Source of the DNA: an uncultured Clostridium sp.
GTDB lineage: Bacteria; Bacillota; Clostridia; Christensenellales; CAG-138
Direction: 5' to 3'
Length of the DNA stretch: 64,000 bases
Assembly: GCA_900542285.1 (NCBI GenBank)
Contig: UQNF01000004.1
Coordinates: forward strand, 15,975-79,974
Shown here one piece after another: positions 48,133-57,336 of the stretch. The notes under the pieces are model-generated. The model saw nothing but the letters and a program-made list of their open reading frames with translations, did no database searches and was not told the origin of the DNA. Positions within the stretch are counted from its first letter, which is position 1. Each line of letters begins with the position of its first letter. The translations under genes were made by a program, and so were the position numbers.

Positions 48133-48439
48133 TTTTAATCCTTTCGGAAAGCAGCATTGCAACAAGGTCAACATCAAAACATGCTGCTTTGCCGCTCCAA
48201 TCGCGCCAATTCTGCCCATTCTGCATTTCAGCCAAAAATGAACCCGGGCAGGATAATAATCCCACCCGGATCCACAGAAGATATCAAATGAATTAGACTC
48301 TTTTGATATTAACATTGTATCCCAACGGTTAGTCAAAGTCAACCTTGAAAATGGGCAATTCTCTGTCAATATCGGTACATTTTTTGGCAAATGGCGGAAA
48401 TAATTAGTAATACGCTTTTTAATCGTATGTCCGTTCTTG
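48133..48439. other. Intergenic region between the 79-bp repeats and addB
   Basis: No gene is supported. A hairpin CCGGG..GGAT/ATCC..CCCGG lies at about 48252-48274, without a T-run on either strand. The 3' ends of the rightward repeats and of the leftward addB converge here; I find no clear terminator for addB. Confidence 0.4.
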
Positions 48440-51400
48440 CTATTTTCTTTCGTCCCTGCCGAAGAACGCATCAGCGCTGACCTTGGCGGCGTTTCTGTAC
48501 CTTGCCCCGGCGGTCGGGTCAAAGCCGCATATGCTGCGCAGCTTGCAGTACGAGCAGCCGGTCTTACCGTTGCAGCGTATGGGGCTGACCTCCATACGAC
48601 CCTGCATTATGGAATCCAGCGTTCTTGCGGCGGCAGCCTTGGCATAGTCTATCGCATAGCGCATCTCTTCGGCGGTCGCCACGCTTCCGCGTATTCCTTC
48701 CTTGGTAAGCTGAACTCCCCTGATTACATTCGAATACCGCTTGATATGGGCGTCCATAGCCAATATTACGCTCTCATCGTCAAGCGTTAGTCCGCGAAGC
48801 CTGAACGAATCACGCACCTCCTTCATCACCGCCTGCGCCTCCGCTTCGCTCAGCTCCTCCGTTTCGGCGTCGGGCGTACCGATGTATTGGTAATAGAAGC
48901 CTGCGGTCGTGCTATCCTCCTTGGCAGGGAAGCAGGGGTTAAGGCTGAGCTTTCGCTCTGCGTCCAGCCCTGCTTCCATCGCAGCGGCATATAGCGGCAG
49001 CTGAAGGCGAATGCCGTTGACAAGCTCGGTGAAATTGAAAACGGTATCGCCGCTCTTATAGTCGACTATCCGCAGGTAATCGGCGTCCCCGTTTTCCGGC
49101 GAGAAGCCGTCCAGCCTGTCCACGATTCCGCATACATGGAAGCAGCTTCCGTTCGAAGCCGTTATCGTAAGCGCCGGAAGCGGATCGCCGGGGCGGCCAA
49201 AGCCCACCTCTCCCTGAATCGGTCGAAATGCTCCGCCTGCTATCTGGCGGACGAGCTCTATTGCGGCGATAAAAATGCTCTTGCCGAGCCTTCCCAGCTC
49301 CGCACGCATACGGGCCGAGCTCAGGTAGATGCCCCTGTTGTGTTCCGAGGCAAGAATCTGTATTATCTCTGACAGTCTCTTTTCGATGTCCTCATCGGTC
49401 AATGAGCCCCAATCGATATCATCGTCTATAAGCCCCTTGATGAAGCGTTCGAGCGCAGCGTGGATAAAGCTTCCTCTGTCCGATGCCTTTTCCTCATACT
49501 CTTCACGCTCCTTTATCCCTATCCCGAACTCCATAAAATAGCGGAACGGACATTTGCCGAAGGTCTCAAGCTTGGTGGGAGAGCCGTAGATGCGGCTGCC
49601 ATAGAGCTTCAGCGCCGTATCCCTGTCAAGGCACTCATCGGCATTTGTCTCAAACATTGCCTTATCCATGACCGCGAGCCTTGCGGAATATTCCGGGCTT
49701 GCGGCAAAATATGCATAGCTCTCCCTGAAAGCATCAAGTTCCGCTTCGCCTGCGGAGATTCCGTGCTTTAGACCGCTGACCAGCTCCGCAAACCGTGCAC
49801 GCTCGGTACTTCCGACGATTGGTTCAATTATGCCGTTGGTCATAAGGCAATCCGGAAAGAGCTTGCGTATCCTTTCGAACAGTCCCGAGGGCGAGCCGCC
49901 GCCGTCCGAGCCGGCATAGGATAGGCGCAGTCTGCGCCTTGCCCGCATGAGCGCCGAATATACCCTGAGATTCTCCGCACGGTTCATCTTGTCGGTGCTG
50001 CTCCAGACGGAAAGCCCGGCAGCGGAAAGCCTGCTCAGCTCAGAATCGCTTATTATGGCGTTGTCCGCTTTGGTCTTGGGTATCGCGCCGTCGTTCACTC
50101 CGAGGACCAGCAGGAACTCCACCTCCGTTACGGCGGAATTGTCAACGCTGCCGATGAATACCTGATCGAGCGTTGTCGGTATAATGCCGATGGAATAGGC
50201 CTTAAGCCCCTCCTCCAGAACGGAAATAAACTTCTTGAGCGACACAGTCTCATCGCCTATTATCACATGAAGCTGATCGAGCAGTTCCACCAGCGTATCG
50301 AATACCTGCGCCGTTTCCCTTGCGCCAGTCAGATCTCCGGCTTCGGCAAGCGCAGTGCACTCCTGCCTGAGCTTTTCGCCTATCATCAGCTCCTCCAGGA
50401 AGGCATAGACGGCCTCTATTCTTTCGGACGAACGCATCCTGCCGGAAACATGCTGTTTCAGGCCCATCAGCGGCCCGACCGCTGCGGCTCTTGCCTCCTC
50501 AACGCCCTCCGGCACATCGGCTTGGTCAAACGGTTCGATTATTAGATTCCCGTTCAAGCCGTATTTGAGTATGTGGTTTTCAAGCCTTTCGATATCCGCC
50601 GCTTCGACTGGGAACAGGCCCGATTTTATCGCGCGAATAAAGCTCTGTGCACGAAAGCCCGATTCACAGCAGTTGAGCGAAGCAAGCAGCAGCTCCGCTA
50701 TCGGATGCGCAAACAGCACTCGCTTTGCATCCATGAAGAAGGGTATTCCATAATCCGGAAATGTCCTCCCGATTATCGGAGCATAGACCTCCGTATCGCT
50801 GACGATGATACCGATATCCCGATAACGCAGTCCTCCGCGTACCGCGCGGCGAATGGTCTCCGCGCAGGCAGCTACCTCCTGTATGCGGCTGCCTGCCGTG
50901 TGCAGTTCTATTGCCGCAGGCTCCGAAGCCGGTGCTGTAAACCTGCGATAGGGGAATGCGAACAGCTCACGCTCAAGATGAATAAGCTCCGGCGACCTTG
51001 CACGGCGATTATCGGTAAGCGAAATGAATTCTATTTCGCAGCCCTGCTCCGACGCCTCGTTCCTTATCCTCCTGTACAGCTCCTCATCGGGTGCAAACAG
51101 CCTCCTGTCCCTGCAGCTCTCGGAGGTGTCGCCCCTAAAGCTTATCGTAACGCTCGGTGCGCAGCCGAAGAGCACGGATATTATGCGTATGCTCTGTTCG
51201 GTCAGGGTCTCCGGAGTGTCAATAAAGAAATCACAATCCCGGTATGACGATTCGGGAAGCTCGGAGATCAGCGAGTTTACCACGTCCTCATCGTCAATAT
51301 AGCTGTCCGCCATGGCGTCGGCGGTCTTTTCAAAGATGAGCGCGAAATCACGGAGCTTATCCCTCAGCGACAGCGGAAGGCTCTCATCCCCGGCGGCGGA

Positions 51401-51814
51401 GGCAAGCTGCTCCGGCGTTATTCCGAATCGCTTGCATTTCAGTATTATCTCATCGCATTCGCCGGTAAAGCCCTGCCGCAGCGCAATGCGTGAAAACGCC
51501 TTCATCTCCGTACTATGTTCCTCGATTGTCCTTCTCAGGAGCATTTGGCGTCCCTGCATGCTTAGGAACACTCGCTTTTCGCCCCTTTCGGAGAGTATGC
51601 GCCGGGCAAGCCTTGTAAACGACACGACGAATGTGTTCATAATGCCGTGTCCCATCAGGCCCGAAAGCCTCTTTTCGCTTTCGAACGATGCCCTATCCGG
51701 CACAATAAGCACGGAACGTCTGCCGTTAAGCTCGTTTTGCTTTATTCTGTTGAGTATCAGCTCGGTCTTGCCGGAACCGCTTCGCCCCATTATAAAGGTC
51801 ACCTTTGCGCTCAT
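48440..51814 (-). CDS. addB: ATP-dependent helicase/nuclease subunit B (AddB)
   Basis: AddB is the nuclease and Chi-recognition subunit of AddAB. The 1124-aa product starts at MSAKVTFIMGRSGSGKTEL (Walker A Lys16), with AGAGG five bases before ATG 51814; the GTG two codons upstream is part of that ribosome-binding site. The C-terminal nuclease has GIVDRLDGFSPENG and LRIVDYKSGD. The four Cys ligands of the structural Fe-S cluster are seen as one in GKCPFRYFMEFG and three in GCSYCKLRSICGFD. It is monocistronic here, although in most Firmicutes addB directly precedes addA. Confidence 0.95.
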   Translation of the reverse strand: MSAKVTFIMGRSGSGKTELILNRIKQNELNGRRSVLIVPDRASFESEKRLSGLMGHGIMNTFVVSFTRLARRILSERGEKRVFLSMQGRQMLLRRTIEEHSTEMKAFSRIALRQGFTGECDEIILKCKRFGITPEQLASAAGDESLPLSLRDKLRDFALIFEKTADAMADSYIDDEDVVNSLISELPESSYRDCDFFIDTPETLTEQSIRIISVLFGCAPSVTISFRGDTSESCRDRRLFAPDEELYRRIRNEASEQGCEIEFISLTDNRRARSPELIHLERELFAFPYRRFTAPASEPAAIELHTAGSRIQEVAACAETIRRAVRGGLRYRDIGIIVSDTEVYAPIIGRTFPDYGIPFFMDAKRVLFAHPIAELLLASLNCCESGFRAQSFIRAIKSGLFPVEAADIERLENHILKYGLNGNLIIEPFDQADVPEGVEEARAAAVGPLMGLKQHVSGRMRSSERIEAVYAFLEELMIGEKLRQECTALAEAGDLTGARETAQVFDTLVELLDQLHVIIGDETVSLKKFISVLEEGLKAYSIGIIPTTLDQVFIGSVDNSAVTEVEFLLVLGVNDGAIPKTKADNAIISDSELSRLSAAGLSVWSSTDKMNRAENLRVYSALMRARRRLRLSYAGSDGGGSPSGLFERIRKLFPDCLMTNGIIEPIVGSTERARFAELVSGLKHGISAGEAELDAFRESYAYFAASPEYSARLAVMDKAMFETNADECLDRDTALKLYGSRIYGSPTKLETFGKCPFRYFMEFGIGIKEREEYEEKASDRGSFIHAALERFIKGLIDDDIDWGSLTDEDIEKRLSEIIQILASEHNRGIYLSSARMRAELGRLGKSIFIAAIELVRQIAGGAFRPIQGEVGFGRPGDPLPALTITASNGSCFHVCGIVDRLDGFSPENGDADYLRIVDYKSGDTVFNFTELVNGIRLQLPLYAAAMEAGLDAERKLSLNPCFPAKEDSTTAGFYYQYIGTPDAETEELSEAEAQAVMKEVRDSFRLRGLTLDDESVILAMDAHIKRYSNVIRGVQLTKEGIRGSVATAEEMRYAIDYAKAAAARTLDSIMQGRMEVSPIRCNGKTGCSYCKLRSICGFDPTAGARYRNAAKVSADAFFGRDERK

Positions 51815-51875
51815 ATGCACCTCTGTCGGTTTGATACCGGCATTATATCAGAAATCCCATAAAAATCAAAGCTTC

Positions 51876-51904
51876 TTGAAGTTTTTGCCGAATTATGCTA
51901 ACAT
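51876..51904 (+). promoter_or_regulatory. Promoter of the 7TM pseudokinase-kinase-regulator operon
   Basis: TTGAAG (51876-51881), 17-nt spacer, TAACAT (51899-51904). On the other strand TTTGAT, 17 nt, TATAAT (about 51844-51872) would drive addB, so the two units are divergent in a 120-bp gap. Confidence 0.55.
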
Positions 51905-51933
51905 ATTCTCGTACTGTAAGAAAGGGGAACGCC

Positions 51934-53556
51934 GTGCCGAAGCTCAACAGCCGCAGAAAGATACTATATGCCTTCATTATCGCTTCGGTGCTGGCGGCGT
52001 ATGTATTCAGATACATCGACATCGCTTTTCCGGTAAGGGGCGCTGTATACATAGCTCTTCTCTCTGTTTGGGGCGTCTCGATTTACATCAGGACTATACA
52101 AACAAGCCTCAGGAGCTATCTGCTTTCGATAGCATTCCTTTTGATGTTTTGGGTGTTGGTCAGAACCGTTAAATACAGTTTCGTTCAAAGCGAGGTCATC
52201 TCCCGCCTGCTTTGGTACTGCTACTATATCCCAATACTTGTGATACCGCTCCTTGCGGTGTATTTGGCGATGTCAATGGGGCATAGCGAGGAATATGCGA
52301 TACCGAAAAAATTCCTGCTTCTCCTGATACCCATGGGGGCTCTGCTTGTTCTCGTTCTGACCAACGATCTCCACAGGCTCATTTTCCGTTCGCCGAACGA
52401 ATTGCCGCTGTCCGACAGTAATTATGAGTATACTCCTCTTTATCTTTTCATCGTCATTTGGGAGTTCGGCGGTGCTGTTGCCGCATATTTTATCATGCGC
52501 CGCAAATGCAGGTACGTTTCCAAAAAAACGCTGCTGCTGCCCATGATACCGATAATTGCACTGATAGTGTTCTGCATAAGCTATTTGTTCGAGTGTCCCT
52601 TCGTCTTTAGCTACATCTCAAGAGATATCACCATATTCTCGAGTCTTTGCATAATGACATGCACGGAGCTTGCGATACTGACGGGGCTTATACCCTCCAA
52701 TACCCACTATTTTGACCTCTTCCGCATAACGAGCATGGCGGTACAGATCATCGATAAGGATTTCAATGTAATGCTTTCATCCGACACGGCCAAGACCTAT
52801 GATGCCGATGTACTGAAAAAAACCGTATCGGCGCCCGTGCTGCTGGACGATGGCGTGCGGCTCTCAAGCGCCGGTATCAGGGGCGGCCATGTGGTCTGGC
52901 AGGACGATGTATCCGATCTGACAGAGATGGTGGAGCGGCTGAACGATACCAACGAATTTCTGAGGGGCAAGAACACCACGTTGGCAGAGAAGGTCAAAAC
53001 CGATATGCTCCACAGACGGCTGTTTGAAAAGAACAGGCTTTACAATATCATGCAGGTGCAGACCGCGTCGAAGCTGCACGAGCTTGAAGCGCTTGTTGAC
53101 ATGCTTGACCAAGTCTCCGAGCAGGACAAGGAAAGGGATATCCTCTCAAGGATCGCAGTGCTTGGCGCATACATCAAGCGCAGAAATAACCTGATCTTCC
53201 TTGCAGAGGATGAACGCGCACTTCCAACATCGGAGCTTTACTATTGCATCAGGGAGAGTATGCAAAGCCTTGCCCTGTTCGGAACTGCGTGCGAATATCG
53301 TGTGGACTGCGATACAAGCCTGCCGTTCTCCGAGCTTATGCGGCTCTACGATGCCTTTGAGGACGCCATAGAGGACGCTATGGGCAAGCTCAGCTCCGCT
53401 TATGTCTCCGTTACCGAGGGCGCAGGTTTTCTGGCAATGTCCATACGGCTTGCCGGCCCCGAACGCCTCAGCGAGCATCCCGAACTGACCGTTTCGCAGG
53501 AAGACGACTTTGATTGGCTGCTCAGAATGCGCGTCCCGAACGGAGGCCGGGCATGA
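51934..53556 (+). CDS. 7TM sensor with degenerate histidine-kinase domain (pseudokinase)
   Basis: The 540-aa protein has about eight hydrophobic segments in residues 10-270 in the manner of the histidine-kinase N-terminal 7TM region (helices around FIIASVLAAYVF, VYIALLSVWGVSIYI, LLSIAFLLMFWVLV, IPILVIPLLAVYLAM, LLLIPMGALLVLVL, FIVIWEFGGAVAAYF, LLPMIPIIALIVFCI), then a PAS-like piece (MAVQIIDKDFNVMLSSD), a coiled coil and a fold that ends like a HATPase domain. The N box (DAFEDAIEDAMG instead of an Asn-containing motif) and the G boxes are missing, and no HE/HD phospho-site is obvious, so it cannot be an active kinase. The start GTG 51934 has AAAGGGG. It overlaps the true kinase gene by 4 bp. 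Confidence 0.75.
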   Translation: MPKLNSRRKILYAFIIASVLAAYVFRYIDIAFPVRGAVYIALLSVWGVSIYIRTIQTSLRSYLLSIAFLLMFWVLVRTVKYSFVQSEVISRLLWYCYYIPILVIPLLAVYLAMSMGHSEEYAIPKKFLLLLIPMGALLVLVLTNDLHRLIFRSPNELPLSDSNYEYTPLYLFIVIWEFGGAVAAYFIMRRKCRYVSKKTLLLPMIPIIALIVFCISYLFECPFVFSYISRDITIFSSLCIMTCTELAILTGLIPSNTHYFDLFRITSMAVQIIDKDFNVMLSSDTAKTYDADVLKKTVSAPVLLDDGVRLSSAGIRGGHVVWQDDVSDLTEMVERLNDTNEFLRGKNTTLAEKVKTDMLHRRLFEKNRLYNIMQVQTASKLHELEALVDMLDQVSEQDKERDILSRIAVLGAYIKRRNNLIFLAEDERALPTSELYYCIRESMQSLALFGTACEYRVDCDTSLPFSELMRLYDAFEDAIEDAMGKLSSAYVSVTEGAGFLAMSIRLAGPERLSEHPELTVSQEDDFDWLLRMRVPNGGRA

Positions 53557-54530
53557 AGCACCTAAGAAAACCAAACCTGCTCTTTTCCATAAAGGAATCC
53601 CTTGACAACCTGCCCACCGGAATTGCGTTCTTCAATATGGACGGCATTCCGCTGCTTTGCAACCGCAAGATGCTTAGCCTTGTTTTTACGCTTACCGGAA
53701 CCGACCTTCAGCATGTTTCGGAGCTTAGAAATGCGCTTGCCGATCTGCCCGACAATGCTTCTGTACGCAGGGACGGAGATTACTTTATTTTGAGCGATGG
53801 CAGCGCATGGCATTTCACCGATGAGATCATCACTGACAGACACGGCAGCTCATACATTCAGATAACAGCTGCCAACGTAACGAACCTTTGCAGAACGACG
53901 CGCGAGCTGGCGCTCAGGAACGGAGAGCTGGCTGCGATCGCCGAGGATATGGAGCGTATCAACCGCAATGTAGCCGCCATAATGCGCGAGGAGGAGATAC
54001 TCTCAATGAAGATGCGCATTCACGACAGAGTGGGCAGCAGCGTGCTTAACACCCGGCGCTACCTGCTGAACGGCTGTCCGCCCGAAAACAGGCAGGAGCT
54101 TATCGGCCTATGGCGCAGAACACTCAGCCTGCTGGAGGGCTCCGTGGATCAGTACGATGAAACGGACATGCTTTCCGAGCTTATTGAAACCGCGCACTCG
54201 ATAGGCGCCGAGATAGTATTTGACGGCATGCTGCCTCCCGACGGGAAGACGCTGAAGCTGTTGACTGCGGCAATGCGCGAATGCCTTACCAACTGCATCC
54301 GCCATGCAGGAGGTGACAAGCTGTATGTCAGGCTTACGACCACGGCAGGGAAGGTGACTGCCGTGATAATGAACAACGGCTCTCCGCCCAAGAGGGAGAT
54401 TTCCGAGGGCGGAGGATTATCGTCGCTTAGAGCCAGGATAGAAAAGAACGGCGGCTATATGATGTTAGTGAGCCGCCCCAGTTTCGAGCTCATAATAACG
54501 CTGCCGCTTGATGTGGAGGACATGATATGA
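53553..54530 (+). CDS. Soluble sensor histidine kinase (NarL/DegS type)
   Basis: The 325-aa cytosolic kinase has an N-terminal PAS-like domain (SLDNLPTGIAFFNMDGIPLLCN), a coiled coil (about 120-150), the phospho-acceptor segment MKMRIHDRVGSSVLN with His157 in an HD(R) context as in HisKA_3 kinases, and an ATP-binding domain with the N box MRECLTNCIRHAGG (Asn247) and the G box GGGLSSLRARIEKNGG. No transmembrane segment is present, so input must come through a partner, most likely the 7TM pseudokinase encoded upstream. The start (ATGA overlap with the gene before) has GGAGG; the end overlaps the regulator gene by 4 bp. Confidence 0.85.
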   Translation: MKHLRKPNLLFSIKESLDNLPTGIAFFNMDGIPLLCNRKMLSLVFTLTGTDLQHVSELRNALADLPDNASVRRDGDYFILSDGSAWHFTDEIITDRHGSSYIQITAANVTNLCRTTRELALRNGELAAIAEDMERINRNVAAIMREEEILSMKMRIHDRVGSSVLNTRRYLLNGCPPENRQELIGLWRRTLSLLEGSVDQYDETDMLSELIETAHSIGAEIVFDGMLPPDGKTLKLLTAAMRECLTNCIRHAGGDKLYVRLTTTAGKVTAVIMNNGSPPKREISEGGGLSSLRARIEKNGGYMMLVSRPSFELIITLPLDVEDMI

Positions 54531-55153
54531 CGAATGTATTGATTGTAGATGACGAAAGGATAACGCAGGAACTGTTTGCCTATTATATCTCGCAGGCAAG
54601 CGATCGTTACAGGCTTGCAGGTACCATAAGGGGAGCAGCCAATGCGGAACTTTATTGCGCCAACGGGAATGTCGGGCTGGTGCTGATGGATATTTGCAGT
54701 GCCAATGGCGAGAGCGGAATCGAAGCTGCCGCCGCCATAAAAAAGCACTATCCCGAGATAAAGGTCATAATGGTGACCTCCGCCCCGGATTTCCTCTTCA
54801 TCCGGAAGTCCAAGCGCGCAGGTGCGGACAGCTTCTGGTACAAGGAGGTCGGCGCGCTCGAGCTTATCGAAGTAATGGATAAGACCATGGCAGGCGAATC
54901 CGTCTGGCCCGACTCCACGCCCCATGTTCAGATAGGCCTTGCCTCCAGCGAGGAATTCACTCCGCGCGAGATAGAGGTCCTCTACTGCATTGTGCAGGGC
55001 AAGAGCGTGGGTGAGATAGCCGACACCCTCTTTATCGACTACACCACAGCCAAATGGCACATTAAGAATCTGAAAGAGAAGGTCGGTGCAAGGTCCATTG
55101 CCGAGCTTGCGGTCATGGCGGCAAGGACAAGGCTTGTAATGCCTGAATATTGA
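54527..55153 (+). CDS. Response regulator, NarL/LuxR family
   Basis: The 208-aa protein has a receiver domain (VLIVDDERITQELF, VLLMDICSANGESG with phospho-Asp55, VIMVTSAP, and a final Lys in FWYKEVG) and a LuxR-type HTH (FTPREIEVLYCIVQGKSVGEIADTLFIDYTTAKWHIKNLKEK-type, residues about 142-195). It is the cognate regulator of the kinase before it. Its target may include the gene that follows after 134 nt, but no direct repeats that would suggest binding sites stand out. Confidence 0.92.
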   Translation: MTNVLIVDDERITQELFAYYISQASDRYRLAGTIRGAANAELYCANGNVGLVLMDICSANGESGIEAAAAIKKHYPEIKVIMVTSAPDFLFIRKSKRAGADSFWYKEVGALELIEVMDKTMAGESVWPDSTPHVQIGLASSEEFTPREIEVLYCIVQGKSVGEIADTLFIDYTTAKWHIKNLKEKVGARSIAELAVMAARTRLVMPEY

Positions 55154-55287
55154 TCTCAAGCCGCCCGATCAGCTTCTTTTGTGAGCGAAAGCCGCCGTGT
55201 GAGAGCCGTAGCCGTTTTCCGAAGGAACAAGTTGAAAAGGGCAGTTAAGAGTGAATGAAGTGACTAACAGGAAAGGGGTATTTTGTC

Positions 55288-57159
55288 ATGCAAAAGGAAG
55301 ACTTTTCAATTCATGGATTCAATTACGACCTAAACCGCGCCGTTGCGAATCAAAGCCTGGATTTTTGTAGTCTTCTTGTAATGGCTCTGGACACAAAGCT
55401 TTCCGTAACGGCAAAATATATGCCTCCAATGGGGGAAAAGCGGTATGTTACGCTGGATCATGAGCTCAACACGGTCGATGCAAAGAATTCGTCCGCATTC
55501 TACTACGGAGCTTCTCCGCTGCTTGACAACAGCCTTATCATTTCCGCCATATCCTCCCTTTGTTTCACCGATTTGGCAGGGCTTGATTCATTTATCTCGG
55601 ATCATTGTGAGCTTTTCATGCTCCATGCGGATCAGGCTGATTTCCTTCTCGATTTTGCCCGCACTATCGTTCTGTCGGTTGCATCCAATTTCGCCGTTCG
55701 GCTTCGCTTGACCGATGAGGAAGCGGAGCATATCCGCTCTTCCTCCGCGTTTCACCGCACTGCTATGCAATGGGAGTCCGGCGTTCTGAAGCTCTTGGGC
55801 TGTCCGACCGCCGAGACGCTTTCCTTGCTGTCGGGCTTTCGCTTTATCAGGCTTGCCGACGGTTCATGGGAGATGGCGGATGACGGCATTGCCTTGGAAG
55901 AGGTCTATCGGCGGCAGGATAGTCTTTCTTTGGCATCGGGCACGGTATTCTATTCGGGCGTTCTCATAAAGCCGCTGCGGTTTGAAGCGCTGTCCGGCAA
56001 TTTTGCAAGCGACCAAATAACTGCGGTATGTATTCATTTTGAGCGCACGACCTATGCAACCGTATTCACGCTGGATCACAATTTTACAGATCATCCGCTG
56101 CTCCGCGGAAACAACAGCAAAGTCATCAAAATGTTTCATGAGGACGACCGATACAAGCGAAGGCTTATCTCACGCCTTGATGAGCTGTCAAAATCGGATG
56201 TCTCATATGCCGAACTGCTCGACGCCGTCAACGGCTATTTGGATGAATGCTTCAACGTTAATCAGATAGGAATCTCGGCAAACATCATCACCCAGGATGA
56301 CGTCCTGCTGATGGGCCGCAGAAGCAAATCCTCCATTGACGGCGGATACCTTTACCCGGGGGTCAACGGCAATGCGGAGGTTGCGGACCGCAACGTTTCC
56401 TTCTATAACGCATCGGTTTATGAGGACTTCCCAACTATCGTTTTGGATAGCGACCGGATTGATTTTGCCGGAGAGATAGGGCGAGAAGCATATGCGGAGC
56501 TGAAGCTCGATCTTCCAAAGCAGGAGTGGGAATGCTATGGCATCACCCTTTCCGGAAATTGCCCTGAAAAGACCATTCTCGACGAATCGGTCTATTCACC
56601 CATGCACCGGAGGCTTCACTTTAACATTCTGTTCGAGCAAAATTGCGGCGTTCCGTTCTGCGATGCGGAGAAGGGCAGTCACACGGCCACCGAAGCCTTT
56701 GAGAACAGCAGGCTTTTGGGCGTCGTCGTCAAATGCTATAAGAACCGCCTTCATATGCTGTGGGATAAGCTGACAGGTATCGCCGCCGCCATAGCCGAAC
56801 AAAAGGATATTGTTGAATCGCTCCTGGTCCTGCTCCTGTTCTTCTCGACGCTGTTTATCGGCGGTCAGGCGGAGGATACCACCTGGAACACGATAGCATC
56901 ACTGCTGTTGTCCCTCGTCATCGTGTTCTCAACCATAAAAAAGGTGGTCTATTCCGTCAGAACCTCCATATTGCGCAGACGCAGCGTGCGCAGGATAACG
57001 CTGTATGAGCATATGCCGTACAAAAAGAAGGACGATATCATCCTAAGCGCAATGTCGGGCTATTCGTATCATCCTGTCGCATATGCCGCAGTCAAGCTCT
57101 ATGTGGACAACAAAGCCTACGACAGCTTCTTTGTCAAGGACCGCCGCCATGGCGAATGA
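55288..57159 (+). CDS. NUDIX-like two-TM protein of unknown function
   Basis: The 623-aa protein has an unrecognised N-terminal part (1-320, mixed alpha/beta), a NUDIX-like domain at about 325-490 and two transmembrane helices at about 510-527 and 536-553 with a cytosolic tail. The NUDIX signs are VNQIGISANIITQDDVLLMGRRS, GGYLYPGVNGN and GEIGREAYAELKLDL (395-409), which keeps the REA..EL core of the NUDIX box but has Ala and Lys where the second catalytic Glu and the Gly usually are. It recalls the NUDIX domains associated with nucleotide-signalling conflict systems, fused to 2TM units; this is inference. Start ATG 55288 has GGAAAGGGG. The gene lies behind a two-component operon and converges with an AIPR gene. 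Confidence 0.6.
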   Translation: MQKEDFSIHGFNYDLNRAVANQSLDFCSLLVMALDTKLSVTAKYMPPMGEKRYVTLDHELNTVDAKNSSAFYYGASPLLDNSLIISAISSLCFTDLAGLDSFISDHCELFMLHADQADFLLDFARTIVLSVASNFAVRLRLTDEEAEHIRSSSAFHRTAMQWESGVLKLLGCPTAETLSLLSGFRFIRLADGSWEMADDGIALEEVYRRQDSLSLASGTVFYSGVLIKPLRFEALSGNFASDQITAVCIHFERTTYATVFTLDHNFTDHPLLRGNNSKVIKMFHEDDRYKRRLISRLDELSKSDVSYAELLDAVNGYLDECFNVNQIGISANIITQDDVLLMGRRSKSSIDGGYLYPGVNGNAEVADRNVSFYNASVYEDFPTIVLDSDRIDFAGEIGREAYAELKLDLPKQEWECYGITLSGNCPEKTILDESVYSPMHRRLHFNILFEQNCGVPFCDAEKGSHTATEAFENSRLLGVVVKCYKNRLHMLWDKLTGIAAAIAEQKDIVESLLVLLLFFSTLFIGGQAEDTTWNTIASLLLSLVIVFSTIKKVVYSVRTSILRRRSVRRITLYEHMPYKKKDDIILSAMSGYSYHPVAYAAVKLYVDNKAYDSFFVKDRRHGE

Positions 57160-57279
57160 CGGCTTTCTTCTGTAACCTCTCGCCGCCAAGATAATTGGTG
57201 CTTCCTTTCGGCTGTTTGGCATAAAAACACCGCAAAAGGGGAGTGGAGCAAGGTCTGTTCTGCAGGTACACAAAGAAAA

Positions 57280-57307
57280 TTGACGTATTGCAATAGCCAT
57301 TTATTAT
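57280..57307 (+). promoter_or_regulatory. Promoter-like sequence directed into the 3' end of the AIPR gene
   Basis: TTGACG (57280-57285), 16-nt spacer, TATTAT (57302-57307). A transcript from here would run antisense to the AIPR gene, which ends at 57337. No open reading frame of interest follows. Confidence 0.4.
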
Positions 57308-57336
57308 AGTAAAGATAACCAAACTATATAACAAGT

